Shown here in pieces: positions 32,853 through 44,028 of a stretch of 64,000 bases of DNA; within the stretch, counting starts at the first letter, position 1, and every line of letters starts with the position of its first letter. Below the pieces are notes generated by a model. The model had not been told where the DNA came from. It saw only the letters and a list, made by a program, of their open reading frames with translations, and searched no databases. Source of the DNA: Fodinibacter sp038258215 (GTDB taxonomy: Bacteria > Actinomycetota > Actinomycetes > Actinomycetales > Dermatophilaceae); NCBI GenBank assembly GCA_038258215.1, contig JBBSQC010000012.1, positions 27,632 to 91,631 of the forward strand, in the 5' to 3' direction. The position numbers were made by a program, and so were the translations under genes.

Positions 32853-33787
32853 GCGGGGCCGAGCCGACAACAGGCACCAACGTCACCGAGGAAACTCGTG
32901 CTCGGGCCGCTCAGGCCTATCAGAAGACCGCCGCGGCCGACGACGGGAACCTCCTCGGGCGCAGTGGGCGGGGCAAGAAGCTCGCGGTCTACCTCGCGCT
33001 CGTCGTGTTCGCGCTGATCTACATCTACCCGTTCATCGTCCAGCTCTCGACGTCGTTCAAGACCGACGGGGATGCCGTCAACAACCCGTTGGCGCTGATC
33101 CCGAACCCGGTCACAACGGCCGCGTTCGAGCGGGTCTTCCAGACCGACTTCCCGCTGTGGTTCACCAACTCGGTGGTCGTCACGCTGCTCGTCACGGCCG
33201 GGCGGGTCTTCTTCAACTCCCTCGCGGGCTACGCTCTCGCGCGCCTGAAGTTCGTCGGTCGGGACGCCCTGTTCACGGCCATCCTCGCCGTGCTCGCGGT
33301 GCCGGGCATCGTGCTGCTCATCCCGAAGTTCCTGGTGCTCAACTACCTCGGGATCTACAACACCTACCCCGCCCTGTTCGTCCCCCTCCTCGTGGACGCG
33401 GCTGGCGTGTTCATCATGAAGCAGTTCTTCGAGTCGATCTCGCCGTCGATGGAGGAGGCGGCCCGCCTGGACGGAGCCGGGACGTTCCGCACCTTCTGGT
33501 CGGTGATCCTGCCGATGGCCCGGCCGGCGCTCATCACGCTGACGATCCTGTCCTTCCAGGGGTCGTGGAACGAGCTGTCGCACTTCATCATCGCGAGCAA
33601 CGACCCCAAGCTGTACACGCTCACCCGCGGCGTGGCCAGCCTAACCTCCGGCGGGCTGGGGTCGGGCAGCCAGTTCCCCATCACCATGGCCGCGGCCCTG
33701 CTCATGACCATCCCGACGGCACTGGTGTTCATCATCTTCCAGCGCCAGTTCACCCAGGGCGCCAACTCCGGCGCCGACAAGGGGTGA
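32849..33787 (+). CDS. Sugar ABC transporter permease, MalG-type (locus 1)
   Basis: This 312-residue protein has a cytoplasmic N-terminal tail, a first TM (LAVYLALVVFALIYIYPFIV) and the MalG-type EAA motif EEAARLDGAGTFRTFWSVIL. It overlaps the upstream permease by four bases. No ATP-binding subunit follows, since a strong hairpin pair and the convergent aconitase gene come next. It therefore probably uses a shared MsiK-like ATPase. Confidence 0.92.
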   Translation: MSGAEPTTGTNVTEETRARAAQAYQKTAAADDGNLLGRSGRGKKLAVYLALVVFALIYIYPFIVQLSTSFKTDGDAVNNPLALIPNPVTTAAFERVFQTDFPLWFTNSVVVTLLVTAGRVFFNSLAGYALARLKFVGRDALFTAILAVLAVPGIVLLIPKFLVLNYLGIYNTYPALFVPLLVDAAGVFIMKQFFESISPSMEEAARLDGAGTFRTFWSVILPMARPALITLTILSFQGSWNELSHFIIASNDPKLYTLTRGVASLTSGGLGSGSQFPITMAAALLMTIPTALVFIIFQRQFTQGANSGADKG

Positions 33788-33793
33788 GGAGCT

Positions 33794-33869
33794 GCTCCCG
33801 GTCGGTCACGTGAGGGGATCGACCGGGAGCGACCGACGCCGGGCGGGGAACGCATCCTGCGCGTTCCCC
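33794..33869. terminator. Two hairpins forming a bidirectional terminator between the ABC operon and acnA
   Basis: GCTCCCGGTCG pairs with the complementary arm ending at 33830 (11 bp with a 15-base loop), and GGGGAACGC at 33845-33853 pairs with GCGTTCCCC at 33861-33869 around a 7-base loop. There is no long T-run, but the place (between convergent genes) and the stem strength argue for termination in both directions. Confidence 0.6.
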
Positions 33870-33877
33870 GTCCGTGC

Positions 33878-36688
<2,811 letters not shown>

Positions 36689-36713
36689 CGTGGCTCCCTT
36701 CGCGTACGACATT

Positions 36714-36731
36714 TATCTTGATATCAAGATA
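36714..36731. promoter_or_regulatory. Perfect 18-bp palindrome in the aconitase promoter
   Basis: TATCTTGATATCAAGATA is fully symmetrical and starts 26 bases upstream of the acnA GTG. It is strikingly AT-rich for this genome. The TTGATATCAA core is of the type bound by MarR-family dimers. Its position over the presumed core promoter suggests repression. Confidence 0.6.
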
Positions 36732-36824
36732 TCTAACCACATCGGGTCCGTCGCGTCGAGCCTATGCCGACCGGTGCCGCCCCGCGAGGCCTCGAGCAGG
36801 GAACAGCCCACACCGGCCCCGCGG

Positions 36825-38174
36825 TCAGGCGAGGGGCTGGGGGACGAACCGGACGACGCACTCGACGTGATGGGTCATCGGGAACGCGTCGAAGGCCCGC
36901 AAGCCGTCCAGGACGTACCCGGAGGCCGCGAGGTATGCCGTGTCACGGGCCAGCGCCGCGGGGTCGCACGCCACGTAGGCGACCACCCTCGGCCGCAGCG
37001 CGGCGATGGCCTCGCAGACCCCCTTGCCGGCGCCGGTCCGCGGGGGGTCGAGCACCACGAGGTCGGCCCGGGTCGGCACGAGCGGTGAGCGGGACGCCTT
37101 GCGCTGGCGACTCCCCCTCTGGCGGGTGCTCCCCCGGCGGGCCGGTTGCGGCACCCCGAAGGCGTCGTCGACGCGGGAGCGCAGCACGGCCACCCCGATG
37201 TGAGCAGCGAGGTTGTCCTCGGCGTGACTGGTCGCCTCGGCGTCGGACTCGACCGCGAGCACCTGCCCGCCCGGACCCACGGCTTCGGCGAGGGCGGACG
37301 CGAAGAGCCCCACCCCGGCATACAGGTCGAGCGCGCGCTCCCCCGGCCGGGCCGCGAGAGCCTCCATGACGGCCGTGACGAAGGTGGCGGCGGCGCCCGG
37401 GTGTACCTGCCAGAAACCGCGCGCCCCCACGGTGAACGACCGCGACAGCGACGAGGACACCCCGTCGACCTGCCACGTCGAGTCCACCTGCTCGGTGACC
37501 GTCCCCGGGCCTCGGGCGGACCCGGCGGCGGAGGGTTCGGCCGCGGAGGGAACAGGACTCGCCACAGGAACCGGGATCGCGACGGGCTCCCCCACGCTCG
37601 GCGCGACCGTGTCGACCGCCTCGACCCCGGGCCACGAGCGAGCGGTGACGCGGAGCAGGTCGACACCGGGCGCGGCGATGCGGCAGTGGTCGACGGGCAC
37701 GACGTCGTGCGAGCGGTGCCGTCGGAGCCCGGCGCGACCCTCCGGGTCCACCGCGAACTCCACCCGCGTTCGCCAGTCCAGTCCCTCCACGTCACCAGGC
37801 AGTGGCTCGACCTCGACGTCGACCTCGAGGTGGGCGAGACGAGCCATCTGCTCGTGCACCACCTGGGCCTTGAGCACCCGCTGGTGGGCCAGCGACACGT
37901 GCTGCAGGTCGCAGCCGCCACAGCGGCCCGGCCCGGCATACGGACAGGGCGACGCCACCCGCTCCGGCGAGGCCTCGAGCACCTCGAGCGCATCGGCGCG
38001 CACGAACCGGTCACCCGGCCCGGACTCCGTGACCCGGGCGCGGACCCGCTCCCCCGGGATGCCGTGGCGCACGAAGAGCACCTGGCCCTCGTGGCGGGCG
38101 ATGGTGTGGCCACCGTGGGCGATGGCGGTCAGCTCGACCTCGACCTCGTCTCCGACCAGCAGGGACTCGCCCAT
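36825..38174 (-). CDS. Class I SAM-dependent RNA methyltransferase (TrmA/RlmC/RlmD-type, uracil C5)
   Basis: The 449-residue protein has an N-terminal TRAM RNA-binding domain (residues about 5-60), a 4Fe-4S motif with C77, C85 and C88 (SPCPYAGPGRCGGCDLQHV), a SAM-binding domain with RALDLYAGVGLFASALAEAV, and the catalytic segment VAYVACDPAALARD plus the general base in HHVECVVRF. These features define the m5U RNA methyltransferases; tRNA or 23S rRNA could be the target. Low-complexity segments (about 215-250 and 360-380, Arg/Ser-rich) are inserted. Its ATG overlaps the APC permease stop by one base (TGATG). Confidence 0.9.
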   Translation of the reverse strand: MGESLLVGDEVEVELTAIAHGGHTIARHEGQVLFVRHGIPGERVRARVTESGPGDRFVRADALEVLEASPERVASPCPYAGPGRCGGCDLQHVSLAHQRVLKAQVVHEQMARLAHLEVDVEVEPLPGDVEGLDWRTRVEFAVDPEGRAGLRRHRSHDVVPVDHCRIAAPGVDLLRVTARSWPGVEAVDTVAPSVGEPVAIPVPVASPVPSAAEPSAAGSARGPGTVTEQVDSTWQVDGVSSSLSRSFTVGARGFWQVHPGAAATFVTAVMEALAARPGERALDLYAGVGLFASALAEAVGPGGQVLAVESDAEATSHAEDNLAAHIGVAVLRSRVDDAFGVPQPARRGSTRQRGSRQRKASRSPLVPTRADLVVLDPPRTGAGKGVCEAIAALRPRVVAYVACDPAALARDTAYLAASGYVLDGLRAFDAFPMTHHVECVVRFVPQPLA

Positions 38175-40183
38175 CAGCCCTCGCCCCGTCGCACGTCGCC
38201 GACGACGGGCCCGTCCATGCGGTCCTCGGCGCCCTCGGAGGACGCGAGGCGCCACGGCACGGACGACACCATGACACCGGGGGTGAAGAGCAGGCGGGTG
38301 CGCAGCCGCAGGGCGCTCTGGTTGTGCAGCACCTGCTCCCACCAGTGACCGACGACGTACTGCGGGATGTAGATGACGACGAGGTCGCGAGGGTTGCCCG
38401 ACCGGATCGAGCGCACGTAGTCCAGGACCGGCCTGGTGATCTCGCGATAGGGGCTGTCGAGCGCCTTGAGCGGCAGCGGGATGTCGCGTCGGTCCCACTC
38501 GGCCTGCAGCGCCTTGGTCTCCTCGGGGTCGACGTCGACGGTGACCGCCTCGAGGATGGAGGGACGGGTCGCCCGGGCGTAGGCCAGCGCCCGGAGCGTG
38601 GGCTTGTGGATCTTGGAGACCAGGACGATGGAGTGCACCCGAGAGGGGAGCATCTGGAGCTTGGTGTCGCCCTCGCTCACCGCCAGCTCGTCCCGCACCA
38701 CGTCGTAGTGCTTGCGGATGGCGAGCATCAGGAAGAACAGCCCGGCCATGGCCGCGAGGGCGTAGCCGGCGCCGTGGATGAACTTCGTGACGAGCACGAC
38801 GGCCAGGACGGTCCCCGACATCAGGGCACCGACCCCGTTGATGACGCGGCTACGCAGCATCCGCCCGCGGATCGCCCCGTCACGCTCCAGGCGCAGGTGC
38901 CGGTTCCAGTGCTTCACCATGCCGACCTGGCTGAGTGTGAAGGAGATGAAGACTCCCACGATGTAGAGCTGGATCAGGCTGGTGACCGACGCGTCATAGA
39001 TCACGACGAGGAAGGCCGCTGCCCCGGAGAGGATGAGGATGCCGTTGGAGAAGGCGAGCCGGTCACCCCGGGTGTGCAGCTGGCGCGGCAGGAACCCGTC
39101 ACGCGCGAGGATCGACCCGAGGACCGGGAAGCCGTTGAACGCGGTGTTGGCGGCCAGCACGAGGATGAGCCCGGTGACGATGGACACCAGCACCACACCG
39201 GGGTGGAAGCCCGAGAACACGGCCTTGGAGACCTGGCCCATGATCGTGTCCTGTTGATAGTCCTTCGGCACGAGCACCCCGTCGCGGGCCAGCTGCAGGT
39301 GGGGGTTCTCGGCGTACTTCACCCCGGTCCAGCGGGCCAGCGAGATCATCGACATGAGCATGGTGACCGAGATGACCCCCATGAGGAGCAGGGTCGTGGC
39401 TGCGTTGTGCCCCTTCGGCTTGCGGAAGGCCGGCACCCCGTTGCTGATCGCCTCGACACCCGTGAGGGCGGCACACCCGGAGGAGAAGGCCCGCAGGAAG
39501 AGGAAGGCCAGGGCCAAGCCGGTCACGGCCTCGTAGCCCGCCTGCGGGATGAGCTCGAGGTCCGCGCTCTCGGCCTGCGGCAGGCTGCCGGTGACCTCGC
39601 GGTAGAAGCCGATGAGCGCCATCCCCATGACGGTGGCCATGAAGAGATAGGTCGGCACGGCGAACGCCGTGCCGGACTCGCGCACTCCGCGAAGGTTCAT
39701 GGCCGTGAGCAGGATGATGATCGCGACGGCCCACGCCGGTTCGTGACCCCGCACGAAGCCGAAGGCCGACGCGGCATTCTGCACCCCGGCCGAGACGGAG
39801 ACCGCGACGGTGAGCACGTAGTCCACGAGCAGGGCGCTGGCCACACCGAGCCCGGCCCTGGGGCCGATGTTGACACTGGCCACCTCGTAGTCGCCGCCAC
39901 CGGATGGGTAGGCGCGCACGTTCTGCCGATAGCTCATGATGACCACCGACATCACCGCCACGACGACGAGCGCGATCTTCCACGACTGGGTCAGCGCCAG
40001 CGTGCCGCCGGCGAAGCCGAGGGTCAGGAAGATCTCGTCGGGGGCGTAGGCGACCGAGGAGAGCGCGTCGCTGGCGAAGACGGGGAGGGCGAGCTTCTTG
40101 GGCAGCAACGTCTCGCCGAGGCGATCGCTGCGCATGGCACGGCCGACGAGCACGCGCTTGACCACACGTCCGGGGGAAGACAC
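38174..40183 (-). CDS. APC-superfamily amino acid/polyamine or K+ permease
   Basis: This protein of about 669 residues has twelve TM helices. The APC opening LPVFASDALSSVAYAPDEIF and the unwound helix-one region are clear; PSGGGDYEVASVNIG and FSSGCAALTGVEAISNGVPA follow. The C-terminal 170 residues form a soluble domain (VHSIVLVSKIHKPTLRALAY) resembling the cytoplasmic tails of KimA-like potassium importers. Divergence from a TrkA-type pair supports a role in potassium homeostasis. I start it at the leaderless GTG at 40183, with TACAGT seven bases before it; the frame upstream overlaps the divergent promoter. Confidence 0.85.
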   Translation of the reverse strand: MSSPGRVVKRVLVGRAMRSDRLGETLLPKKLALPVFASDALSSVAYAPDEIFLTLGFAGGTLALTQSWKIALVVVAVMSVVIMSYRQNVRAYPSGGGDYEVASVNIGPRAGLGVASALLVDYVLTVAVSVSAGVQNAASAFGFVRGHEPAWAVAIIILLTAMNLRGVRESGTAFAVPTYLFMATVMGMALIGFYREVTGSLPQAESADLELIPQAGYEAVTGLALAFLFLRAFSSGCAALTGVEAISNGVPAFRKPKGHNAATTLLLMGVISVTMLMSMISLARWTGVKYAENPHLQLARDGVLVPKDYQQDTIMGQVSKAVFSGFHPGVVLVSIVTGLILVLAANTAFNGFPVLGSILARDGFLPRQLHTRGDRLAFSNGILILSGAAAFLVVIYDASVTSLIQLYIVGVFISFTLSQVGMVKHWNRHLRLERDGAIRGRMLRSRVINGVGALMSGTVLAVVLVTKFIHGAGYALAAMAGLFFLMLAIRKHYDVVRDELAVSEGDTKLQMLPSRVHSIVLVSKIHKPTLRALAYARATRPSILEAVTVDVDPEETKALQAEWDRRDIPLPLKALDSPYREITRPVLDYVRSIRSGNPRDLVVIYIPQYVVGHWWEQVLHNQSALRLRTRLLFTPGVMVSSVPWRLASSEGAEDRMDGPVVGDVRRGEG

Positions 40184-40190
40184 GACAGAC

Positions 40191-40277
40191 ACTGTATGCC
40201 GGGCCCGGGCCTCGCTCGGACGGGTCTCGGACAGCGGCTCCGGAGGCCCGGGACGTCGGTGTAGCGTCGGCTCCGTG
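40191..40277. promoter_or_regulatory. Back-to-back leaderless promoters of the APC permease and trkA genes
   Basis: On the minus strand TACAGT (40191-40196) is seven bases before the GTG at 40183. On the plus strand TAGCGT (40262-40267) is seven bases before the GTG at 40275. Neither start has a ribosome-binding site. Both genes thus appear to be leaderless and divergently expressed from a 91-bp region. Confidence 0.55.
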
Positions 40278-40937
40278 CACTTCGTCATAATGGGTTGCGG
40301 CCGGGTGGGCGCCTCTCTCGCCCGCGCCATCGAGCGGGGCGGTCACGCCGTCGCGGTCATCGACCAGGACGAGTCCGCGTTCCGCCGGCTGGGCACGTCC
40401 TTCGACGGGCGCACCGTCACCGGCGTGGGGTTCGACCGGGACACCCTCAGGGCTGCCGGGATCGACGAGGCCTACGCGTTCGCCGCGGTGTCCAGCGGGG
40501 ACAACTCCAACATCCTGGCGGCCCGCGTGGCCCGGGAGAAGTTCGGGATCGAGCACGTCGTCGCCCGCATCTACGACCCGGGTCGTGCCGAGATCTACGA
40601 GCGGCTCGGCATCCCCACCGTGGCGACGGTGAAGTGGACCAGTGACCAGATGCTCCGCCGCCTCCTCCCCCAGGGCCACGTCCCCGAGTTCACCGACCCC
40701 TCGGGGAAGGTGGTCATCGCCGAGATGCCCGTGGCGCGGCAGTGGATCGGCCGTCGCATCGGAGAGATCGAGGCCTCCACCGGCGGCCGGCTCGCCTACC
40801 TCACCCGTCTCGGGGAGGGCCTGCTGCCCGGGTCCGACACGGTCTACCAGGACGGCGACCTGCTCCACCTCGCCCTGCGCACCGGCGACCTCGCCGCCGC
40901 CGAGCGCGTGCTCGACTCCCCCCCACTGACCCACTGA
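40275..40937 (+). CDS. trkA: TrkA-family potassium uptake protein (RCK/KTN domain), first of pair
   Basis: The 220-residue protein has a Rossmann NAD-binding KTN domain opening VHFVIMGCGRVGASLARAIE and, from about residue 135, a TrkA-C domain (PSGKVVIAEMPVARQWIGRR). It is a cytoplasmic regulatory subunit that gates a K+ channel or transporter on binding nucleotide. The leaderless GTG at 40275 gives the standard family start. It is followed after 17 bases by a second TrkA gene; such tandem single-copy RCK genes are common in actinobacteria (often named ceoB/ceoC). Confidence 0.9.
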   Translation: MHFVIMGCGRVGASLARAIERGGHAVAVIDQDESAFRRLGTSFDGRTVTGVGFDRDTLRAAGIDEAYAFAAVSSGDNSNILAARVAREKFGIEHVVARIYDPGRAEIYERLGIPTVATVKWTSDQMLRRLLPQGHVPEFTDPSGKVVIAEMPVARQWIGRRIGEIEASTGGRLAYLTRLGEGLLPGSDTVYQDGDLLHLALRTGDLAAAERVLDSPPLTH

Positions 40938-40954
40938 CGCAGAGAGGTCCTGTC

Positions 40955-41647
40955 ATGCGCGTCGTCATCGCCGGTGCCGGCAGCGTCGGGCGTTCCATCG
41001 CCCGGGAGCTGCTGCGCAACGGGCACCAGGTGCTGCTCGTCGACCGCGAGGCGGACGGCGAGCGGGTCGGCAAGGTGCCCGACGCCAGCTGGCTGCAGGC
41101 CGACGCGTGCGAGATCGAGGCGCTCAGCGAGGCCGGGCTGGCCGACTGTGACGTGGTCGTCGCGGCCACCGGTGACGACAAGGCCAACCTCGTGCTGTCG
41201 CTCCTGGCCAAGACCGAGTTCGGGGTGCCCCGCACCGTGGCCCGGGTCAACAACCCGAAGAACGAGTGGATGTTCGACGAGGCGTGGGGGGTCGACGTCG
41301 CGGTCTCCACGCCGCGGCTGATGACGGCTCTCGTCGAGGAGGCCGTCAGCGTCGGAGACCTCGTGCGGATCTTCGAGTTCCAGCAGGGCAAGGCGATGAT
41401 GGTCGAGATGACCCTGCCGATCGGGAGCCCCTACACCGGGGTTCGCGTCGGGGACGTGCCCTTTCCCGGCGACACGGTGCTCACGGGGATCATCCGCGAG
41501 GGTCACCCGATCGCCCCCAGCCGCGACGACGCCCTGGAGCCGCTCGACGAGCTGCTGTTCATCACCACGCCGGAGGCGGAGGCGGAGCTCGAGTCGATCC
41601 TCAGCCCGGGAGAGCGCCATGCTCGCGAGAGCGAGGACGAGCTCTAG
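40955..41647 (+). CDS. TrkA-family potassium uptake protein (RCK/KTN domain), second of pair
   Basis: The 230-residue protein again has a KTN domain (MRVVIAGAGSVGRSIARELL with GxGxxG) and a TrkA-C domain from about residue 135 (FQQGKAMMVEMTLPIGSPYT). AGAGAGG precedes the ATG. It probably forms heteromeric rings with the upstream protein. Its TAG stop is part of a CTAG that also ends the convergent DUF3159 gene. The C-terminal tail is short and acidic. Confidence 0.9.
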   Translation: MRVVIAGAGSVGRSIARELLRNGHQVLLVDREADGERVGKVPDASWLQADACEIEALSEAGLADCDVVVAATGDDKANLVLSLLAKTEFGVPRTVARVNNPKNEWMFDEAWGVDVAVSTPRLMTALVEEAVSVGDLVRIFEFQQGKAMMVEMTLPIGSPYTGVRVGDVPFPGDTVLTGIIREGHPIAPSRDDALEPLDELLFITTPEAEAELESILSPGERHARESEDEL

Positions 41648-42372
41648 GGGGCGTCGACTCCCGGCTGGTCCGCCGACGTCTCGTCATCCTCCTGGGCACC
41701 GGGCCCCTCTCCCACGTCCAGCGGCGTGTGACCGGAGACGAGCAGCCACGCCATGACCGCCAGCGAGGCGACCCACAGCGGCCAGCCCAGGGCGATCTTC
41801 GCCACGCCGAGCCACGCCACCTCCGCCGCGAGGTAGAGCGGCACCATCACCAGCAGCCGCACGGCATAGGTCGCGCCGAGCACCCAGGTGAGGCGGGCGC
41901 AGACCCGCACCATCCCCCGGTCCCGTCGCCACGCGAACGGGTCCTCCTGGGCCCGGGGGTCACCAGCGCCGACCAGGAAGCCGACGAGAGGCCACCGGCT
42001 CAGGATCGAGATGACGGCGCCCACGAGGAAGGCACCGTTGGTGAGGATCCCGGGGAGGAACGCGGCCTCGGCCCGCCCGGACCGCACCGCGAAGAACGCC
42101 GCGATCGCCGTCGCGAACACCGCGCCGCCCACGTGCGTCAGCGAGGACCGTTGCGCGACACGGAGACCCGCCATGACCAGGGCCACGGCAAGCGCAACAC
42201 CGGCCGCCACCTTCACGTCCTGTCGCCAGGTCCACAGCGCGACGAACACCACCGTGGGAAGAGCGGTCTCGACCGACCCGCGCCACCCACCGAGCGCGGT
42301 GCCCAGCCGGTGGCGGATGAGCGCCTCGACCGACTCCCGGCCGTTCGCCGCGTCGTGCTGCTCGGACGTCAC
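41644..42372 (-). CDS. DUF3159 domain-containing membrane protein
   Basis: The 242-residue protein has five or so TM helices (ALPTVVFVALWTWRQDVKVA, VALAVALVMAGLRVAQRSSL, GILTNGAFLVGAVISILSRW) and an acidic C-terminal tail. This matches DUF3159, an actinobacterial family related in appearance to small intramembrane septation-type proteins; its function is unknown. The GTG at 42372 overlaps the OB-fold gene stop by four bases. It is the last gene of the run DUF4193-dut-DUF3710-OB-DUF3159. Confidence 0.85.
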   Translation of the reverse strand: MTSEQHDAANGRESVEALIRHRLGTALGGWRGSVETALPTVVFVALWTWRQDVKVAAGVALAVALVMAGLRVAQRSSLTHVGGAVFATAIAAFFAVRSGRAEAAFLPGILTNGAFLVGAVISILSRWPLVGFLVGAGDPRAQEDPFAWRRDRGMVRVCARLTWVLGATYAVRLLVMVPLYLAAEVAWLGVAKIALGWPLWVASLAVMAWLLVSGHTPLDVGEGPGAQEDDETSADQPGVDAP

Positions 42373-42728
42373 CTCGTGGGCACGATCTCGTAGGACGGGT
42401 TGAAGATCGTGGGAACGCCTCGCACCAGCGCGACCCGGCCCCGGGCCCGCACGAACGTGCCCGGCTCGATGCCCCCGATGCTTCGCCTGCCGATCCACAC
42501 GAGGTTGACCGCACCGTTGCCGTCCCAGATCTCGGCGACCAGGGCGGGCACGCTGCGGCGGGGGGGCAGGGTGACGGTGCGCACGGTGCCGCACACGCAG
42601 GCCGGATGCCGTGCCGCGAGGGCGGTGAGGTCGTCACCACCTTCGGTCTCGGTCTGCACCCGCAGGGCGTCGGCCTCCTGCTCGACAGGCGACTTGGACA
42701 GGTCGCGGAGGCGTTCCTTGAGCCCCAT
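42369..42728 (-). CDS. OB-fold nucleic acid-binding domain-containing protein
   Basis: The 119-residue protein starts MGLKERLRDLSKSPVEQEAD, then has an OB-fold with CVCGTVRTVTLPPRRSVPAL, VWIGRRSIGGIEPGTFVRAR and GRVALVRGVPTIFNPSYEI. These strands match the tRNA-anticodon/RecG-type OB modules. The two cysteines (CVC) near residue 49 are conserved in the family as far as I recall. It shares one base with the DUF3710 stop (TGATG) and overlaps DUF3159. It likely binds RNA or ssDNA, but no role is established. Confidence 0.85.
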   Translation of the reverse strand: MGLKERLRDLSKSPVEQEADALRVQTETEGGDDLTALAARHPACVCGTVRTVTLPPRRSVPALVAEIWDGNGAVNLVWIGRRSIGGIEPGTFVRARGRVALVRGVPTIFNPSYEIVPTR

Positions 42729-43486
42729 CACCGCACCTCGGTGATCTCGGGTCCGCGCTCGAAGGGGTTGAGGTCGGTCTCGCCGTCCGCCTCGGCATCG
42801 GTATCGGCGTCCTCGGCGTCGGCGTCCTCTTCGGGAGAGCCCTCGACGTCGCGCGGCAGGCTGAGCGCCAAGAGCTCGCGCGGCGCCATCGGGTCCCCGC
42901 CACGGACCACCACGGTGGCCCTGAAGACGTCGAGAAGAGCCGCGGCCTCGGCCTCGTCGATGGCGGCGCGACCGGAGAGCACGCCACGCAGGAACCATCG
43001 CGGCCCGTCGACGCCGACGAACGTGGCCGGGGCGAAGACGGTGCGGTCATCCGGCCCGGCGGACGGCATCCGGGTGCGCAGCACGGTGCCCAGGGAACCC
43101 TGGTGCTCCTCTGCGGTGCCGCCCTGCCGCTCCACGGACTCTGCGATCTCGGTGCGGATCTCGGCCCACAGGCCACCGGATCGGGGAGCGGCGAAGGCCT
43201 GCACGTGGAGGCCGGAGTCGCCGAGCACCGCGGTGGCGGCGGAGACCTGTTCGGTCTCCTTGTCGATCTCGAGGCGCAGCTCCATGCCCGGAGCCCCCTG
43301 CAGCCACAGGGCACCGAGGTCGATGCGCCCGTCGCGACCGTCGACCTCGGTCACGTCCCAGGGGCCGTCGGCGCGGTGGTCGACGTCCTCGGCATCCTCC
43401 GACGCGGCCGCCCCGACGTCGGCACCGGTCGCCGGCTCCTCGCCAGTGTCGGCGGGGTGTTCCCGCTTCTTCTTGAAGATGCTCAC
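42728..43486 (-). CDS. DUF3710 domain-containing protein
   Basis: The 252-residue protein begins with a GTG at 43486 (VSIFKKKREHPADTGEEP). A central globular domain contains GRIDLGALWLQGAPGMELRL, GLWAEIRTEIAESV and GPRWFLRGVLSGRAAID, which define DUF3710. The first 40 and last 40 residues are acidic and disordered. No enzymatic motif is seen. It follows dut after 49 bases and abuts the OB-fold gene, an order conserved in actinobacteria. Confidence 0.88.
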   Translation of the reverse strand: MSIFKKKREHPADTGEEPATGADVGAAASEDAEDVDHRADGPWDVTEVDGRDGRIDLGALWLQGAPGMELRLEIDKETEQVSAATAVLGDSGLHVQAFAAPRSGGLWAEIRTEIAESVERQGGTAEEHQGSLGTVLRTRMPSAGPDDRTVFAPATFVGVDGPRWFLRGVLSGRAAIDEAEAAALLDVFRATVVVRGGDPMAPRELLALSLPRDVEGSPEEDADAEDADTDAEADGETDLNPFERGPEITEVR

Positions 43487-43535
43487 TGCGCTCGTCCTCG
43501 GGGGTGTCGGCGGTGCTGGGCACCGCGGGCCGTCG

Positions 43536-44009
43536 TCACTGGGGGGCCGGTGCGCCGAAGCCGCCGGTGGACCCGTGTCCAGTGTCCCCCCGGGCGCTGT
43601 CGGTAAGCGAATCGGCCTGGGCGAAGTCGGCGTGCAGGTAGGACTGGATCACGAGCTGGGCGATCCGGTCGCCGACGTGCACGGTGAACGGGGTCCGCGG
43701 GTCGAGGTTCACGAGATTGACCAGGAGCTCGCCGCGGTAGCCCGAGTCCACGGTGCCCGGTGCGTTGAGCACGGTCACCCCGTGTCGGGCCGCGAGACCC
43801 GACCGGGGGTGCACCAGGGCGACGGTCCCCGGCGGCAGGGCGATCGCCAGGCCGGTCGGCACCAGGGCCCGCTCCCCCGGGGCGAGCGTCACCTCAGCCA
43901 CGCTCGACAGGTCCGCGCCGGCGTCACCGTCGGTGCTGTATGCCGGGAGCTGGGCGCGCGGATGAACCCGGCTGACGCTGATGGGGACGCGGCTCGCTGC
44001 GTCGTTCAC
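43536..44009 (-). CDS. dut: dUTP diphosphatase (trimeric dUTPase)
   Basis: The 157-residue enzyme hydrolyses dUTP to dUMP and PPi, keeping uracil out of DNA and feeding dTMP synthesis. All five motifs are present: STDGDAGADLSS (I), HPRSGLAARHG (II), NAPGTVDSGYRGELLVNLVN (III), GDRIAQLVIQ (IV), and the C-terminal P-loop-like GHGSTGGFG (V). I start at the GTG at 44009 (VNDAASRVPISV); longer frames run into the DUF4193 gene. It lies 19 bases after DUF4193. Confidence 0.95.
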   Translation of the reverse strand: MNDAASRVPISVSRVHPRAQLPAYSTDGDAGADLSSVAEVTLAPGERALVPTGLAIALPPGTVALVHPRSGLAARHGVTVLNAPGTVDSGYRGELLVNLVNLDPRTPFTVHVGDRIAQLVIQSYLHADFAQADSLTDSARGDTGHGSTGGFGAPAPQ

Positions 44010-44028
44010 CGGTTGTGGGCCCGCCCGC

